A stretch of 64,000 nt of DNA from Paenibacillus phytorum (lineage in GTDB: Bacteria > Bacillota > Bacilli > Paenibacillales > NBRC-103111), in assembly GCF_013141715.1 (NCBI RefSeq), contig NZ_WHOA01000104.1:35449-99448 (forward strand), given 5' to 3'. Below the pieces are notes generated by a model. It saw only the letters and a list, made by a program, of their open reading frames with translations. It ran no database searches and was not told where the DNA came from. The position numbers and the translations under genes were made by a program. Shown here one piece after another: positions 34,937-42,569 of this stretch. Numbering within the stretch: the stretch's first letter is position 1; every line of letters starts with the position of its first letter.

Positions 34937-35248
34937 TCACCTCTTACGTAAATGTTCTTCTAACGATGAAATGTCGCCGTACCAATCCTCAAGTTGATGG
35001 CCCTCTTGGCGGTGCTTCTTCATTTTCTCTACAATAGCTTCGTCTAAACTGTGAAAGGAAATGCCTAGTCTTCTGCCTAGGATGTAACCGCTCGAAATTA
35101 AGCTGGCTAATCCATCTACAATTTTCACATGGCTGCCTTCCCATATGCCTTTGAGCAGATGAGCCACATGATCTACGACTTCTGTCTTGAGCCATTCAAT
35201 GACTTTGGCCCGTCTGGCTAGGTCAACATCCTTTTCCCTATTCAGCAA
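34937..35248 (-). CDS. MazG-like family protein
   Basis: 103 residues, alpha-helical. The start region DVDLARRAKVIEWLKTEVVD and the ISSGYILGRRLGIS segment fit the MazG-like (PF12643) family near gdpP in Paenibacillus. It lacks the full set of acidic metal ligands of true MazG nucleotide pyrophosphohydrolases as far as I can see, so enzymatic activity is uncertain. First in the apparent yybS-gdpP-rplI transcript. Confidence 0.8.
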   Translation of the reverse strand: MLNREKDVDLARRAKVIEWLKTEVVDHVAHLLKGIWEGSHVKIVDGLASLISSGYILGRRLGISFHSLDEAIVEKMKKHRQEGHQLEDWYGDISSLEEHLRKR

Positions 35249-35321
35249 CCGTCATCTCTCCTCATTCAGCAATGACTATTGTGTCAATTATACCACAAAT
35301 AGGCACAAGAAAAGAAAGCCT

Positions 35322-35696
35322 CTACAGAGCTGTTCGATCCCCCTGCGTTGATGGTGTTGAAATCACTAGAAATTCGACAGCTTCGAAGGATTCGTTACGA
35401 ATTTGGTGCGGAATACCGGGCAAGATCGTACAACCTTCCTGCGACTTAAGGGTGATGACCGTACCATCAATCCACATCTTAGCTTCTCCACTTAAAATGA
35501 AGAAAAACTGCTTCGACTTTTGATGCACATGTTTAACTTCACATGTACCCGCTGGCATTCGCTCTTGGATAATCGTCCTATCCGCATCCCGTTCCAGGTA
35601 CCAACCGTCACAACCATCGCCCCATATGTAGTGTTCGGCCTGCTCTTTGTGGATTTTCACGATTGGTTTCTCCCCCCGTCGTTTGCTTCTTGGCAT
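35322..35696 (-). CDS. cupin domain protein
   Basis: 124 residues. A single cupin barrel with metal-ligand histidines in the motif VKHVHQKSKQFFFILSG (cupin motif 1, ending in FILSGEAKMW) and LPGIPHQIRN (motif 2). Such proteins are often metal-bound sugar or small-molecule binding enzymes, but no substrate can be inferred. It lies downstream of rpsR's terminator on the same strand, and I see no clear terminator after it. Confidence 0.82.
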   Translation of the reverse strand: MPRSKRRGEKPIVKIHKEQAEHYIWGDGCDGWYLERDADRTIIQERMPAGTCEVKHVHQKSKQFFFILSGEAKMWIDGTVITLKSQEGCTILPGIPHQIRNESFEAVEFLVISTPSTQGDRTAL

Positions 35697-35697
35697 A

Positions 35698-35729
35698 CAA
35701 AAAAGACAGCCGTTAGATACAGCTGCCTT
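35698..35729 (-). terminator. terminator of the rpsF-ssb-rpsR operon
   Basis: AAGACAGC (35703-35710) pairs with GCTGCCTT (35722-35729) with one G-T pair, followed on the minus strand by TTTTTT. Confidence 0.75.
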
Positions 35730-35741
35730 CTTGGTTTAACC

Positions 35742-36029
35742 CTATTCCGTTGTGTAAGGCAACAATGCGATTGTACGGGAGCGCTTGATAGCGATCGTCA
35801 ATGCACGTTGGTACTTAGCGGAAGTACCAGTTACACGTCTAGGAAGAATCTTCCCGCGCTCACTGATGAACTTTTTAAGAGTTTCAATATCTTTATAGTC
35901 AATGTGCTTGATTTTGTTTACTGTGAAGTAACAAACCTTACGACGTTTACCTTTACCGCCTTTACCACGAGGAGCAAATTTGCGGTCGCCGCGATCTTCA
36001 CTGTTGTTATCTCTTTTTTGGAAAGCCAT
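35742..36029 (-). CDS. rpsR: 30S ribosomal protein S18
   Basis: 95 residues with a basic Gly/Lys-rich N-terminal extension, then the S18 core [20 protein letters not shown] and [17 protein letters not shown]. It binds the platform with S6. Third gene of rpsF-ssb-rpsR, 23 bp after ssb. Confidence 0.97.
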   Translation of the reverse strand: MAFQKRDNNSEDRGDRKFAPRGKGGKGKRRKVCYFTVNKIKHIDYKDIETLKKFISERGKILPRRVTGTSAKYQRALTIAIKRSRTIALLPYTTE

Positions 36030-36052
36030 TAGTTTGTTCAGTCCTTTCTACT

Positions 36053-36538
36053 TTAGAATGGCAAGTCATCATCGGAAATATCGATCGGTTTTCCGTCATC
36101 TATGAAAGGATCCTGCTGCTCGCGCGATCCACCGCCACGATTGCCACTGCCGCTTCCGCCGCCGTAGCTTGCGTTTGCGTTAGATGATCCGCCTTCTTCG
36201 CGATTACCGCCGCTGTTGCTGGATTCTAGGAAACGTACATTATCGGCAATAACTTCGGTCACATAAACGCGTTTGCCCTCATTGTTGTCGTAATTCCGCA
36301 CCTGAATACGTCCTTCCACTGCTGTTAAACGACCTTTACGCAAATAGTTCGCGCATGTTTCAGCAAGCTGCCTCCACGTGACGATATTGATAAAGTCCGC
36401 TTCCCGTTCTTTCGACTGTGAATTCGTGAAAGGGCGGTCTACTGCAAGTGTAAATTGTGTAACAGCTACGCCAGCTGGCGTATAACGAAGTTCTGGATCT
36501 TTGGTCAATCGACCGATAAGAATAACACGGTTCAACAT
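36053..36538 (-). CDS. ssb: single-stranded DNA-binding protein
   Basis: 161 residues. OB-fold domain with [20 protein letters not shown] and [21 protein letters not shown] Gly/Ser/Asn-rich linker precedes the acidic partner-binding tip DISDDDLPF. It coats single-stranded DNA at forks and recruits repair proteins. Placed between rpsF and rpsR as in B. subtilis. Confidence 0.97.
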   Translation of the reverse strand: MLNRVILIGRLTKDPELRYTPAGVAVTQFTLAVDRPFTNSQSKEREADFINIVTWRQLAETCANYLRKGRLTAVEGRIQVRNYDNNEGKRVYVTEVIADNVRFLESSNSGGNREEGGSSNANASYGGGSGSGNRGGGSREQQDPFIDDGKPIDISDDDLPF

Positions 36539-36572
36539 GGAACAACCCTCCTGACGAAAATACTGGCATGTA

Positions 36573-36860
36573 TTAAGCTACGTCGTTTACGATTAAGTGA
36601 CGAATAACTTCGTCCGAAATCTTAAGTACGCGATCAAGTTCAGTTACAACAGCAGGTTCTGCGTTGAAGTGTACCAGCACATAGTGCCCGTCACGGAACT
36701 TCTTGATCTCATACGCAAGACGGCGTTTGCCCATCAGGTCATGTTTGGAGATTTCTCCCCCACCGTTCGTGATGATGCCTTGGAACTTTTCTACCGTAGA
36801 TTGAACAACTTCTTGTTCAACGTCTGTACGAATGATGTACATCAGTTCATATTTGCGCAT
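36573..36860 (-). CDS. rpsF: 30S ribosomal protein S6
   Basis: 95 residues from the ATG at 36860, chosen because GGAGGTG stands 6-8 nt before it; the ATG three codons earlier overlaps the SD. Core [20 protein letters not shown] and [20 protein letters not shown]. It pairs with S18 in the 30S platform. First gene of the operon, preceded by a candidate S6:S18 autoregulatory leader. Confidence 0.96.
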   Translation of the reverse strand: MRKYELMYIIRTDVEQEVVQSTVEKFQGIITNGGGEISKHDLMGKRRLAYEIKKFRDGHYVLVHFNAEPAVVTELDRVLKISDEVIRHLIVNDVA

Positions 36861-36873
36861 GTATTTCACCTCC

Positions 36874-36926
36874 TTTTGGACTAAGCGGCTCCTCTTTAAG
36901 CTTGTCAGACAAGCGAAGGAGCAAGG
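36874..36926 (-). promoter_or_regulatory. candidate S6:S18-binding leader of rpsF
   Basis: On the minus strand GCTCCT-TC-GCTTGT-CTG-ACAAGC-TTAAAG-AGGAGC-CGC forms a two-part stem followed by a CCGC and then the SD. Position and the CCG adjoining a stem match the known S6:S18 mRNA motif; I infer autoregulation. Confidence 0.5.
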
Positions 36927-37101
36927 AGCGAGGATTCTTATTCAAAACTCGCACCTGAATACTATAGCAAATCGAGCGACATATTACAAGTTTTTCTCTA
37001 ACAAACTGCGAAGGAGGAAGCTGGTAATGGGATTCATACATGCTTCCCCTCCAAAGGGGTAATCTAAACATGATTGTTATTCTTAAGAAGAGGTGATCAT
37101 C

Positions 37102-37290
37102 ATGGGCGAATGGACACAATTCAATGCTGGCGATCATGTTCCTAACGACGGTCAGTATATCGAAGTTGGCGAAAATGCTTTTCACATGGGGATTAACAAC
37201 CCCAAAATCGTGACACTGAAAAAGGGTGATACCTTCCCTGAAACGAGCAACCACAATCGGAAATGGCATCGGAAACATCTACGGCAGTAA
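37102..37290 (+). CDS. YjzC family small protein
   Basis: 62 residues from the ATG at 37102 (GAGGTG 6 nt upstream). Matches the YjzC family: FNAGDHVPNDGQYIEVGENA and a KKGDTFPETSNHNRKWHRK C-terminal stretch. Function unknown; YjzC-like proteins occur across spore formers. It opens a plus-strand group of three genes. It diverges from rpsF. Confidence 0.82.
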   Translation: MGEWTQFNAGDHVPNDGQYIEVGENAFHMGINNPKIVTLKKGDTFPETSNHNRKWHRKHLRQ

Positions 37291-37323
37291 AATTGAAGTT
37301 CAACATGAGTAGGAGAATGAGCT

Positions 37324-37596
37324 ATGAGAACTACCACGTTTACCTGGCTGTTTACCTTCCTAGGTGCTGCCTTGTGCTTGGTTCATTATTTATTTCATGA
37401 TCATGATGCCTTCTATATGCTGTTCTACGCTCTCAGTGTACCAGCATGGTTTGCATCAACATTTACGAACATCTATGAAATTTCCATGTTTCGAATGCTC
37501 ATCATTTATGCGTTAACGATCGCTTCATGGGCCTTGGTTGGGTATATCATTGACCGTTTCTCTGTCAGCTACAGACGGCGGGATAGGAGTCATTAA
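37324..37596 (+). CDS. small integral membrane protein
   Basis: 90 residues with three hydrophobic segments (about 5-22, 31-48, 56-75) and a basic C-terminus (RRRDRSH) likely inside. A His/Asp cluster (HDHDAFYM) joins the first two. I do not recognise a family. It is 33 bp after the YjzC gene and followed by a strong terminator, so the pair probably forms a short operon. Confidence 0.65.
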   Translation: MRTTTFTWLFTFLGAALCLVHYLFHDHDAFYMLFYALSVPAWFASTFTNIYEISMFRMLIIYALTIASWALVGYIIDRFSVSYRRRDRSH

Positions 37597-37624
37597 ATGT
37601 ACCGACTCTATGTATTGGGAAGTA

Positions 37625-37653
37625 CCTCTGAACGATATGTTCAGGGGTTTTTT
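37625..37653 (+). terminator. terminator after the small membrane protein
   Basis: CCTCTGAAC-GATAT-GTTCAGGGG (37625-37647) followed by six T. Confidence 0.85.
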
Positions 37654-37738
37654 GTATTTTTGTATGCTGCTCTTTCCGGCCAGCTTACTTTGCTTTATAA
37701 TTTACTATATCTACCAATCTATGTATGAGGTGAACTTT

Positions 37739-39097
37739 TTGGACGAAAATAGACATACGCTGCGTGAGTCTCACTCGATTGATCTAGCCCCAACTCCCAC
37801 ATCCTCTTTTAGTCGTAGAAAGCTGTTATCTACACTGGGTGCCGCTGGCATTGCTTTAGCAGCCGGGGACTTGTTCATGCCTAGCAATAAGGCGCATGCG
37901 GCAACCTCTTCCACTCTCTTCTATAATGTCAAAGATTTCGGAGCCCGCGGCAACCGACGTTATGATGAAGACGACGCTCCTTATATCCAAAGCGCAATCG
38001 ATACTGCTGCTTTATCAGGTGGCATTGTTTACATCCCGCCAGGCATGTACTTCCTTAAGATACCCTTACGCGTGAGCGCGAACATTACCTTAATGGGGGC
38101 CGGCAGCAGCAGCATCCTTCGGTCATCCACCCATAAATTATGTCTTCTTAACTTATCTGCGGTTCAGCATGTACATATCCAGGGGTTGTCCTTCCAAGGA
38201 ATTGGATCCTTCGGAAATGCCTCAGTTCCGCGAGTTGAATGCGGAATTGCGCTCGATCAAGCTAGCGATATTACCATCACAGACTGCACCTTTTCCATGA
38301 TCGATAATGGCGTTAAATCCGTTGATTCTAACCGAGTTGTTGTCGAGAACTGCACCTTCGATAACATCATCGGAACGCTGGATTACGATACCCAAGGTTA
38401 TGGCATCTGGTGCAGTAATGTTAAGAATCATCATTTTGTGCAAAATCAATTCAACATGCTCTTTCAAACGTGTATCACTTTGACCAATGGCAGCAGTCGT
38501 TCTGTCATCGCGAGAAATCGCATGCAGAAGTGCTATCAGTCTGGGATTGACCTTATATCCGGTCCCAAAGAAGAACCGTGTCAGTTTAATACTCTTTCCG
38601 ATAACATCATTGAGAATTTTATAAATTCAAGCGGAAATAAAGGGTATACCTATGGCATCCGTCTCAAGGGTCATTGCATCTCCAATATGATCACTGCTAA
38701 TATTCTAAATGATATCGATGATATTGGTATTCAATTGGTGGGACAAGCAGACATCCAGCAAAAACGCCCTCATCGCAATATCATATCCAATAACCAGCTC
38801 CAAGCTATAGGTAATAACGGTATTGTCCTCATTAATGCTTATGATAATCAGATTCGTCAGAATTCTATTCGCAGTTGTAAAGCAGACGGCATTTTACTCG
38901 CTACTGAAGGCAAAGATAGCGGTTCGTACTCGGATAGCAATCAGTTAACGGGTAATAGCCTAAACACCTGTACCAAAGCACCAATCCGCATCTCGGATGC
39001 CAATTGCCGAGAAACCATCCTCTTTGGCAATGTGGGTTCAGGCAATGGTGAGAAAATTTTTGATAAAGGCACTAATACAACCACTTCTTCTCTATGA
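37739..39097 (+). CDS. Tat-exported right-handed beta-helix protein
   Basis: 452 residues from the TTG at 37739, with GAGGTG 8 nt upstream; the frame is open to 37538 but those codons include the preceding terminator. A twin-arginine signal (SFSRRKLLSTLGAAGIALAA) ends near AHA. The mature protein starts YNVKDFGARGNRRYDEDDAP YIQ, a pectate-lyase-3/GH28-like N-terminus, then many N/D-rich beta-helix coils such as ISNNQLQAIGNNGIVLIN. It is probably a polysaccharide lyase, epimerase or surface-binding protein; no catalytic set can be assigned. Confidence 0.8.
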   Translation: MDENRHTLRESHSIDLAPTPTSSFSRRKLLSTLGAAGIALAAGDLFMPSNKAHAATSSTLFYNVKDFGARGNRRYDEDDAPYIQSAIDTAALSGGIVYIPPGMYFLKIPLRVSANITLMGAGSSSILRSSTHKLCLLNLSAVQHVHIQGLSFQGIGSFGNASVPRVECGIALDQASDITITDCTFSMIDNGVKSVDSNRVVVENCTFDNIIGTLDYDTQGYGIWCSNVKNHHFVQNQFNMLFQTCITLTNGSSRSVIARNRMQKCYQSGIDLISGPKEEPCQFNTLSDNIIENFINSSGNKGYTYGIRLKGHCISNMITANILNDIDDIGIQLVGQADIQQKRPHRNIISNNQLQAIGNNGIVLINAYDNQIRQNSIRSCKADGILLATEGKDSGSYSDSNQLTGNSLNTCTKAPIRISDANCRETILFGNVGSGNGEKIFDKGTNTTTSSL

Positions 39098-39208
39098 GAA
39101 AACCTCTATCGAGGTCATTCGAAGATGAGCGACCGCGTTTAGATGTAGGTTTTATCGCCAATAAGAAAGCGGTTTTCGGGAACCGAAAACTTATACTTTC
39201 TTATGTGG
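39096..39208 (-). repeat. dispersed 113-bp element, copy A
   Basis: Matches copy B (57974-58086) in inverted orientation with about 80% identity over its whole length and one or two 1-base gaps. It contains the hairpin TTTTCGG-GAA-CCGAAAA (39173-39189), flanked by inverted CTTTCTTAT(T/G)GG-type arms, and a second motif TCGAAGATGAGCGACCGCG. It starts at the stop codon of the beta-helix protein gene. Nature unknown. Confidence 0.8.
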
Positions 39209-39213
39209 TAAGT

Positions 39214-39252
39214 AAAAAGGCCACACAACCCATTTGGGTGTGCGGCCTTTTT
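39214..39252. terminator. strong bidirectional terminator
   Basis: A long stem (39214-39232 with 39233-39252) with A- and T-runs on the two sides, between the convergent beta-helix and lipoprotein genes. Confidence 0.85.
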
Positions 39253-39259
39253 GCTCTCG

Positions 39260-39691
39260 TTATTTCTGATAAACTCGCTTCTCCGATATCTTCCCATCCG
39301 CAAAGAAAACGAGCTGCACATAATAACCAGGTTGATTGGATATCTCGAAATCATACGTTTTCTTTCCATTCTCATCTTTAACCAGTTTACCTTTGGATCC
39401 TGTCAGCTTCACCACGTCATCGTAGGTGCCTGTCATACTTATTTTATCTGCCTGTTCCTTCGTTATTTTAGGAAGCGGCTCATCCTTCGTCGTATTGTCG
39501 CCGGCCTTTGGTGTCGCAGTAGCGGCTGTTCCGCCCGTTGGACTGTTTGTCCCTCCTGGCGTCGCAGAAGCCCCTGGAGAAGGCTGTACAGTCACTCCAG
39601 CAGTTGGACTTGCTGTGCCTCCCTCATTCTTCTTGGAGCACCCTGTGATGACCACAGCTAGCACCAGAAGCATCATTAACCAAATTCTCAT
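39260..39691 (-). CDS. small lipoprotein
   Basis: 143 residues from the ATG at 39691 (GGAGG 9 nt upstream). The signal peptide ends in the lipobox VITGC. A Gly/Thr/Pro-rich low-complexity linker (about 25-70) precedes a folded domain (about 78-143) with KITKEQADKISMTGTYDDVV and a YYVQLVFFADGKISEKRVY end, reminiscent of BLIP/SmpA-like small beta domains. Exported and lipid-anchored; function unknown. Confidence 0.78.
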   Translation of the reverse strand: MRIWLMMLLVLAVVITGCSKKNEGGTASPTAGVTVQPSPGASATPGGTNSPTGGTAATATPKAGDNTTKDEPLPKITKEQADKISMTGTYDDVVKLTGSKGKLVKDENGKKTYDFEISNQPGYYVQLVFFADGKISEKRVYQK

Positions 39692-39774
39692 AACGATCAA
39701 CCTCCTTCATTTTACCTATGCCTAGATATGGGGTTATTTTGCTTCCTTTCCTTGCCTTTTATTCCCTACCTGCA

Positions 39775-39819
39775 AAAGCAAAAGAGCCCTCTACGTCTTT
39801 ATAGACGTAAAAGGCTCTT
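39775..39819 (-). terminator. terminator after tRNA-Ser
   Basis: AAGAGCC (39782-39788) pairs with GGCTCTT (39813-39819); inside it ACGTCT/AGACGT forms a second stem. TTTTGCTTTT follows on the minus strand. Confidence 0.75.
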
Positions 39820-39852
39820 AATTTGTTTCAATATGTTGGTTCCACTAGAGTA

Positions 39853-39940
39853 CGGAAAGAGTGGGAGTCGAACCCACGCACGCCTCGCGACGCCTAACTG
39901 ATTTCGAGTCAGCCCCCTTGGACCACTTGGGTACCTTTCC
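39853..39940 (-). tRNA. tRNA-Ser(CGA)
   Basis: 88 nt. Acceptor stem GGAAAGG/CTTTCC with discriminator G, D-arm CCCAAGTGGTCCAAGGG, anticodon stem CTGA/TCAG around loop CTCGAAA giving anticodon CGA, the long class II variable arm (GGCGTCGCGAGGCG) and T-arm GTGGGTTCGACTCCCAC. CCA is not encoded. It reads UCG. Confidence 0.95.
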
Positions 39941-40009
39941 ATGAAAAGCGAGAACAGGACTTATTGTATCAAAAAAGTCAGGCTCTCGCAAGTGTTTTTC
40001 TTGAACCCC

Positions 40010-40225
40010 TTAGGAGGACTCTTCTTGTATCTCTGTATTCGATCGAAGTACTTTTTTTAGCTTACTTTCGAACTTCGTTCTCGGCACTAACACACTGTGT
40101 TTACAGCCTACACATTTGATCCGAATATCCATGCCCATCCGAATGATTTCCATTTCATTGGTGCCACACGGATGGGGCTTTTTCATTTGCACAATATCGC
40201 CAAGTTGATACTGCTTCTTCTCCAT
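40010..40225 (-). CDS. DUF951 family protein
   Basis: 71 residues. The family signature is clear: LGDIVQMKKPHPCGTNEMEI, then IRIKCVGCKHSVLVPRTKFE with CxxC. The first Cys plus the CVGC pair suggest a small metal-binding fold. Usually found beside the ribosome-associated ATPase gene ychF and an mscS gene. Here mscS is adjacent but ychF is absent. SD AAAGGCGG. Confidence 0.88.
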   Translation of the reverse strand: MEKKQYQLGDIVQMKKPHPCGTNEMEIIRMGMDIRIKCVGCKHSVLVPRTKFESKLKKVLRSNTEIQEESS

Positions 40226-40272
40226 TCGTCTGTCACCGCCTTTTCCGAATTTATGGACATGATCTTCTTACG

Positions 40273-41112
40273 TTATAACACTTCTATTTGCGTGATATTG
40301 AGTTGCTTCTTAATCTCGATATTCAAAAGTCTAGTGACATTAAATTGTCTGGTTGGCTTACACTCTGCAATAATGCGAATTTTCAAATCCGCCGTACCCA
40401 CCATCTGAACACCAAGCACCTCAGGTTCCTTCACAATATCATCGGTTAGCAGCTGAACTTGCTTCACCGTTTCCTTGAGGATTTCTGTCGCTTTATCAAT
40501 ATCCAAATGAAGAGGAATCGTTACATCAACTACAGCAAGTGAATTGTAGGTAGAAAAATTGGTGACTTGTTTGATATTCCCATTCGGAATAATATGCACT
40601 TCACCGGTCCAGCTCTTAATCCGGGTCACTCTAATCCCGATTTCTTCCACTGTACCTTTGAATGAATCAATCTGAATGACATCCCCCACCCCGAATTGAT
40701 CCTCAAAGATGATGAAGAAACCTGTTATTACATCTTTCACCAAACTCTGTGCCCCGAAACCAATCGCTAGCCCGAGTACACCTGCACCAGCAAGTAATGG
40801 GCCTATATTCAACCCCACTTGCCCTAGTATCAGCATAATGCATATGAGATTGATCGTGTAAGCTATTAGATTATGTATGAGACTTCCTATTGTGTTCGTT
40901 CTTCTTCTATCAAATTTCAACGGAGACTTATCTCTTGCTGAAATCATATGAGCAATTGTTTTATCTGCGATTTTTATGCAAACTTTAGCTACTACATAGA
41001 TTAATATAATTTTAACAACAATCCAAAATATCGAAGCTATCATTTCCGGTTTCGTTATATGTTCGTTTATCCATTGACCTAAATCCGCAAAAAACTTAGT
41101 TACTAAGGCCAC
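40273..41112 (-). CDS. small-conductance mechanosensitive channel, MscS family
   Basis: 279 residues. Three membrane helices, the pore-lining one GAGVLGLAIGFGAQSLVKDV, followed by the beta-domain (FEDQFGVGDVIQIDSFKGTV) and the C-terminal alpha-beta domain. It opens on membrane tension to release solutes in hypo-osmotic shock. Similar to B. subtilis YkuT/YhdY types. It lies 18 bp after the DUF3343 gene and ahead of DUF951 in one apparent transcript. Confidence 0.93.
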   Translation of the reverse strand: MALVTKFFADLGQWINEHITKPEMIASIFWIVVKIILIYVVAKVCIKIADKTIAHMISARDKSPLKFDRRRTNTIGSLIHNLIAYTINLICIMLILGQVGLNIGPLLAGAGVLGLAIGFGAQSLVKDVITGFFIIFEDQFGVGDVIQIDSFKGTVEEIGIRVTRIKSWTGEVHIIPNGNIKQVTNFSTYNSLAVVDVTIPLHLDIDKATEILKETVKQVQLLTDDIVKEPEVLGVQMVGTADLKIRIIAECKPTRQFNVTRLLNIEIKKQLNITQIEVL

Positions 41113-41130
41113 GTGCAGCCCCCCTTAATT

Positions 41131-41382
41131 TCATTCCATCGTAACATATTTATCCTCAATTTTAAAATAGATACCTCTTATTTCCACATTTTCAGAATGA
41201 ATAATGTCTCTTACTTGTTCTAAACTCTCTCCCGGAAATTCGATAGACAGTGCGCAGCCTGCAGTGATTTCTTTCGGAGTTGGTCTTATGTCGATCTCGA
41301 TATCTGCATACTCTAGCAGCATTTCTGCTCTTAGTGCTTGTTGAGTAGAATCAAACGCTAGCAACATAATTGAAAGTTTCAG
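41131..41382 (-). CDS. DUF3343 (putative Se/S carrier-like) protein
   Basis: 83 residues from the CTG at 41382. Signature MLLAFDSTQQALRAEMLLEY and the cysteine-bearing RPTPKEITAGCALSIEF, the DUF3343 family thought to act as selenium or sulfur carriers. The start is uncertain: GAGGGGG stands 8 nt before the CTG, giving MKLSIMLLAF, while the ATG five codons later (41367) has no SD. A sulfur role fits the cysteine-desulfurase-like gene 1.2 kb away. Confidence 0.75.
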   Translation of the reverse strand: MKLSIMLLAFDSTQQALRAEMLLEYADIEIDIRPTPKEITAGCALSIEFPGESLEQVRDIIHSENVEIRGIYFKIEDKYVTME

Positions 41383-41464
41383 GGAAAGTCCCCCTCTTCT
41401 ACGTATAAATGTCCCTATCTCTCCATATACTAGTAAAAAAAGTAGTAACATTTGGAGGGATACG

Positions 41465-42088
41465 ATGAAATTCCAATTTGGTTTCGATGGAGTGAAAAAT
41501 ACGGTTCTAGAGCCACTGAAGATTCAACATACAGATGCCGATACTCCTTATCTTCTCTCAAAGCATTTACACACCATCTTTAGCAAACTACCAACCTATC
41601 AACCTATCGTTGTCATATGTGTAGGGACAGATCGTTCGACTGGTGATTCCTTAGGTCCATTAGTTGGCTCTCATTTGAATCGTACAACCAACCTCCGCAA
41701 CCTCCATCTTTTTGGTACATTAGATGAGCCTGTCCATGCTATGAATTTAGCTGAAACCGTGGATAAAATCCATAACCAGTTTCAAAACCCCTTCATCGTT
41801 GCCATTGATGCTTGTCTTGGTCAAGTATCCAGTGTCGGTTGCATTCAGGTTGCCGATGGCCCACTTAAACCTGGCGCTGGTGTTAATAAAGATTTGCCTC
41901 CAGTTGGTAACATCCATGTAACCGGAATTGTAAATGTCGGTGGATTTATGGAGTATTTCGTCCTGCAGAACACGCGGCTTAGCTTAGTCATGAATATGGC
42001 CAATATTATTGGTGATGCTCTTCATTCAGCTTTGCGCCGCACACAATCTTATTCACCTAATGCTACGGCTGCTTTAAAGTTTGATTAA
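41465..42088 (+). CDS. yyaC: spore protein YyaC (GPR-related protease family)
   Basis: 207 residues. Family motifs: VVICVGTDRSTGDSLGPLVG near residue 58 and IDACLGQVSSVGCIQVADGP. It is related to the germination protease that degrades small acid-soluble spore proteins and is typical of Bacillales spore formers. SD TGGAGG about 6 nt before the ATG. It is plus-strand and its 3' end overlaps the convergent DUF4446 gene by 26 bp. Confidence 0.9.
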   Translation: MKFQFGFDGVKNTVLEPLKIQHTDADTPYLLSKHLHTIFSKLPTYQPIVVICVGTDRSTGDSLGPLVGSHLNRTTNLRNLHLFGTLDEPVHAMNLAETVDKIHNQFQNPFIVAIDACLGQVSSVGCIQVADGPLKPGAGVNKDLPPVGNIHVTGIVNVGGFMEYFVLQNTRLSLVMNMANIIGDALHSALRRTQSYSPNATAALKFD

Positions 42089-42554
42089 TCGCTTCTTTTT
42101 CTTCAGAACTTAGCGTATACGTTGATTGTGCATTCTGAATTGGCTTAGCATATAAATACATTTGCTCGCGACTGTGTATTCCCGTTAGAATGACCCCATC
42201 TTGATAATCATCTAATATAGCAATTGTAAAACTTAAATCACTTCCACCTTCATTGAAGGCATTATAGCGATGGATCGCGATTTTTGACTTCGTCTTCATC
42301 AATGCTTGACGAATCGTTTCAACCTTGGCTGAAGTCGCTACTGATTCGGCCTTTTGCTCGTTCAATCCTTTTTGCATGTCAATAATGATCTGTTCCATAT
42401 TCTCTGCTTTTGAGCCGTTCATCATTTGTGTATATTGTTTACGCAAGGTAGCTAATTTAATGGAAACAACTAATATGAAAATAAACAGCACAACGATTAA
42501 TGCGAAACAAGTTAATACGATGACCCCACCATCAAGGCCAAACAGTTCCCCCAT
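42063..42554 (-). CDS. DUF4446 family membrane protein
   Basis: 163 residues. One N-terminal membrane segment (about 12-32), a coiled-coil-prone stretch (about 35-85), then the DUF4446 domain with IAIHRYNAFNEGGSDLSFTI and HSREQMYLYAKPI. Function unknown; the family commonly lies near yyaC and parB. It follows the cysteine-desulfurase-like gene by 15 bp. Confidence 0.87.
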   Translation of the reverse strand: MGELFGLDGGVIVLTCFALIVVLFIFILVVSIKLATLRKQYTQMMNGSKAENMEQIIIDMQKGLNEQKAESVATSAKVETIRQALMKTKSKIAIHRYNAFNEGGSDLSFTIAILDDYQDGVILTGIHSREQMYLYAKPIQNAQSTYTLSSEEKEAINQTLKQP

Positions 42555-42569
42555 GATTTATCCCTCTTT

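Noticed and set aside
36847..37278. 143-codon minus ORF opposite yjzC
   Set aside because: It is antisense to YjzC and overlaps the rpsF leader; no SD.
39094..39661. Plus and minus ORFs around the dispersed element
   Set aside because: They read through hairpins and a terminator; no protein-like sequence.
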